Positions 5,269 to 7,040 of a stretch of 7,040 bases of DNA are shown piece after piece. The first letter of the stretch is position 1, and every line of letters starts with the position of its first letter. The translations under genes were made by a program, and so were the position numbers. The notes below the pieces were generated by a model. That model made no database searches. It was not told where the DNA came from and saw only the letters and a program-made list of their open reading frames with translations. The stretch comes from Frankiaceae bacterium (GTDB lineage Bacteria; Actinomycetota; Actinomycetes; JAFAQI01), in NCBI GenBank assembly GCA_030840545.1, contig JAVEEH010000246.1, positions 1 through 7,040 on the forward strand, read 5' to 3'.

Positions 5269-5299
5269 GAGCGTGCTGCTGTCCTGGCTAGGACGGGTC

Positions 5300-5330
5300 A
5301 GTGTACGTCGGGCGCGCGCAGCCGGTCGAA
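5300..5330 (-). promoter_or_regulatory. Candidate promoter for tRNA-Trp and secE
   Basis: A good -10, TACACT (5300-5305), lies 19 nt from a moderate -35, TTCGAC (5325-5330). Transcription would start near 5293, giving a leader of about 25 nt before the tRNA 5' end. That leader contains a small inverted repeat, GTCCT-GGCT-AGGAC (5281-5294), which overlaps the predicted start site. Confidence 0.5.
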
Positions 5331-5390
5331 CGCGCCGCAACTGGCACAACCCGGTGGACCCGTGCCTGGCCAGGCTGGGAACATGAGGCC

Positions 5391-6596
5391 ATGGCCGACC
5401 GAGTCCTGCCCCGCATCTCCAGCCGTGTCGCCGCCATCAGCGAGTCCGCCACCCTGGCGGTGGATGCAAAAGCCAAGGCGCTGAAGGCTGCGGGCCGCGA
5501 CGTGATCGGCTTCGGTGCCGGTGAGCCGGACTTCCCCACGCCGGACCCGATCGTGGCCGCCGCCGTCGCCGCCTGCCGCGATCCCCGGATGCACCACTAC
5601 ACCCCGGCCGGTGGCCTGCCCGAGCTCAGGGAGGCGATCGCCGCGAAAACCGCTCGCGATTCTTCCTACGCCGTGACCGCGTCCCAGGTGCTCGTCACCA
5701 ACGGCGGCAAGCAGGCGGTCTACGAGGCCTTCGCGACGCTGCTCGACCCGGGCGACGAGGTGCTGCTGCCCGCCCCCTACTGGACCACCTACCCCGAGGC
5801 CATCAAGCTCGCCGGCGGGGTGCCGGTGCCGGTCGAGACCGACGACTCCACCGGCTATCTCGCGTCGGTCGAGCAGCTCGAGGCGGCGCGGACCGAGCGC
5901 ACCAAGGTGCTGCTGTTCTGCTCGCCGTCCAACCCGACCGGGGCGGTCTATCCGACCGCGGCGGTCGAGGCCATCGGCCGCTGGGCCGTCGAGGCCGGCA
6001 TCTGGGTGCTCACCGACGAGATCTACGAACACCTCGTCTACGACGGGGTCAGCGCCGCATCGATGCCGGTCGTCGTGCCCGACCTCGCCGACCGCTGCGT
6101 CGTCGTCAACGGCGTCGCCAAGACTTACGCGATGACCGGCTGGCGGGTGGGCTGGATGATCGGCCCCGACGACGTCGTCAAGGCGGCGACCAACCTGCAG
6201 TCGCACGCGACGTCCAACGTGTCCAACGTCGCGCAGGCAGCCGCCGTCGCCGCGTTGCGCGGTGACCTGTCCGCCGTCGAGCACATGCGCGAGGCGTTCG
6301 ACCGCCGTCGCCGCACGATGGTCCGGATGCTGCAGGAGATCCCGGGGGTCGAGTGCCCTGAGCCGCTCGGCGCCTTCTACTGCTTCCCGTCGGTGCGCGG
6401 GCTGCTCGGCGCGACGATCCGCGGGCGCACGCCGCAGTCCTCCACCGAGCTCGCGGAGCTGCTCCTCGACGAAGTCGAGGTGGCCGTCGTGCCGGGCGAG
6501 GCGTTCGGCGCCCCTGGGTACCTGCGGCTCTCCTATGCTCTCGGCGACGAGGACCTGGCCGAGGGCCTCGGCCGGATCGCCAAGCTGCTGAGCTGA
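5391..6596 (+). CDS. aspC: Pyridoxal-phosphate aspartate aminotransferase (subgroup Ib)
   Basis: This 401-residue class I/II aminotransferase should exchange the amino group between aspartate and 2-oxoglutarate, and possibly prephenate or aromatic substrates as some subgroup Ib members do. Visible active-site features are FGAGEPDFPTP (41-51), the cofactor-stacking YWTTYP (130-135), SNPTG with N181, DEIYEHL with D209 and Y212, the Schiff-base lysine K244 in AKTYAMTGWR, and the substrate-carboxylate arginine R379 in YLRLSY. Length and all key residues are normal. The ATG at 5391 is chosen because family members begin a few residues before SRVAAISESATLAVDAKAKA. An in-frame GTG at 5301 would add 30 residues but would lie in the divergent promoter. 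No clear Shine-Dalgarno site or promoter is seen. It is divergent from tRNA-Trp and secE and 54 nt before the deaminase gene. Confidence 0.93.
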   Translation: MADRVLPRISSRVAAISESATLAVDAKAKALKAAGRDVIGFGAGEPDFPTPDPIVAAAVAACRDPRMHHYTPAGGLPELREAIAAKTARDSSYAVTASQVLVTNGGKQAVYEAFATLLDPGDEVLLPAPYWTTYPEAIKLAGGVPVPVETDDSTGYLASVEQLEAARTERTKVLLFCSPSNPTGAVYPTAAVEAIGRWAVEAGIWVLTDEIYEHLVYDGVSAASMPVVVPDLADRCVVVNGVAKTYAMTGWRVGWMIGPDDVVKAATNLQSHATSNVSNVAQAAAVAALRGDLSAVEHMREAFDRRRRTMVRMLQEIPGVECPEPLGAFYCFPSVRGLLGATIRGRTPQSSTELAELLLDEVEVAVVPGEAFGAPGYLRLSYALGDEDLAEGLGRIAKLLS

Positions 6597-6638
6597 CCCT
6601 GTGCCACCGCCGATTTCTCTCCCGGTGCGCTGCGTCGG

Positions 6639-6644
6639 TAACCT
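6639..6644 (+). promoter_or_regulatory. Possible -10 for a leaderless deaminase mRNA
   Basis: TAACCT fits TANNNT and ends 6 nt before the ATG at 6651. A transcript from it would start at or next to the A of the start codon. There is no Shine-Dalgarno sequence in front of the ATG, which agrees with leaderless translation. No convincing -35 is present. Confidence 0.4.
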
Positions 6645-6650
6645 TCGGTA

Positions 6651-7040
6651 ATGACGCAGCGGGATCTGCGGGTGCTGCCGAAAACACACCTGCATCTGCA
6701 CTTCTCCGGGTCGATGCGGCATCTGACGCTGGTCGAGCTGGCCGACAAGCACGGAGTCCGGCTGCCTGACGCGTTGCGGACCGATTGGCCGCCTGAACTA
6801 TCGGCGGCGGACGAGCGTGGCTGGTTCCGGTTCCAGCGGTTGTACGACATCGCTCGCTCGGTGCTGCGCACGGAGGACGACGTACGACGCCTGGTCCGCG
6901 AAGCGGCCGAGGACGACCGGGCCGACGGGTCGCGCTGGCTGGAGATCCAGGTGGATCCGTCCGGGTACGCGAACCGGTTCCACGGGATCACCGAGTTCAC
7001 GGATCTGGTGCTGGATGCCGCGCGGGACGCGTCAGCCTCG
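6651..7040 (+). CDS. Adenosine deaminase family protein, N-terminal fragment
   Basis: The first 130 codons are present and the gene runs off the right edge with no stop. The family is a zinc amidohydrolase that converts adenosine to inosine in purine salvage, though some members act on other 6-amino purines. The N-terminus has PKTHLHLHFSGSMR (10-23). H15 and H17 would be the first two metal ligands of the HxH motif. The usual acidic residue of HxHLD/EG is a serine here (S19), and the usual E of the ELHxH stretch is a histidine (H13). Later segments GWFRFQRLYDIARSVL and DGSRWLEIQVDPSGY match an actinobacterial adenosine-deaminase subfamily as I recall it. The catalytic Glu, His and Asp lie beyond the window. 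The ATG is taken because the frame and family alignment start there. It follows the aminotransferase by 54 nt. Confidence 0.8.
   Translation, partial: MTQRDLRVLPKTHLHLHFSGSMRHLTLVELADKHGVRLPDALRTDWPPELSAADERGWFRFQRLYDIARSVLRTEDDVRRLVREAAEDDRADGSRWLEIQVDPSGYANRFHGITEFTDLVLDAARDASAS

Noticed and set aside
5301..5390. Earlier GTG start for the aminotransferase at 5301
   Set aside because: It would overlap the -10 of the divergent tRNA promoter, and the added residues are not found in the family.
5298..6752. Open frame of 484 codons on the minus strand opposite the aminotransferase
   Set aside because: The His/Arg/Gly-rich product has no domain, and the plus strand encodes every expected aminotransferase residue.
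1..7040. Mobile element, CRISPR array, prophage or defence system
   Set aside because: No transposase, integrase, regularly spaced repeats or attachment sites are visible, and the tRNA-Trp 3' end shows no nearby repeated copy. The window is mostly conserved housekeeping DNA.

Overview
The window comes from a high-GC Gram-positive bacterium, almost certainly an actinomycete. The evidence is the strong G/C bias at third codon positions, the frequent GTG starts, an acidic N-terminal extension on NusG, a tRNA-Trp directly before secE, and protein sequences that read like actinobacterial family members. The genus cannot be named from this stretch.

The minus strand carries most of the content, so it reads from right to left. 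A promoter near 5300-5330 faces tRNA-Trp (5196-5268). It is followed by secE, nusG, rplK and rplA, closely spaced with gaps of 38, 42 and 85 nt. A second promoter unit begins in the 240-nt gap after rplA. It has a clear housekeeping-type promoter (2786-2814), a structured leader that looks like an L10 autoregulatory leader, a terminator-like hairpin with a short U run (2629-2659), and then rplJ and rplL. A very strong GC hairpin (1358-1400) follows rplL. In many actinobacteria rpoB is the next gene, but here a Mce/Mla-type lipid-transport ATPase (Mkl/MlaF family, 94-1188) comes next. Its stop codon overlaps the start of a YrbE/MlaE-type permease that runs off the left edge. The gap in front of the ATPase holds a perfect TGTGA-N6-TCACA palindrome, the consensus for CRP/GlxR-type cAMP-responsive regulators.

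The plus strand carries two divergent genes at the right end. One is a subgroup-Ib aspartate aminotransferase (5391-6596). The other is the first 130 codons of an adenosine-deaminase-family enzyme (from 6651), which runs off the right edge and may be translated from a leaderless mRNA.

The genes fall into three groups. The first is protein synthesis, transcription and export: the L11-L1 part of the GTPase-associated and L1 stalk regions, the L10-L7/L12 stalk, the elongation factor NusG and the translocon subunit SecE. The second is envelope lipid transport (ATPase and permease). The third is nitrogen and purine metabolism (aminotransferase and deaminase). No mobile element, CRISPR array or clearly new system is visible. 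The most unusual points are the 81-residue acidic repeat tail of L10, the basic Lys/Ala tail of the ATPase, the CRP-type box, the detailed rplJ leader architecture and the altered metal-site motif of the deaminase.
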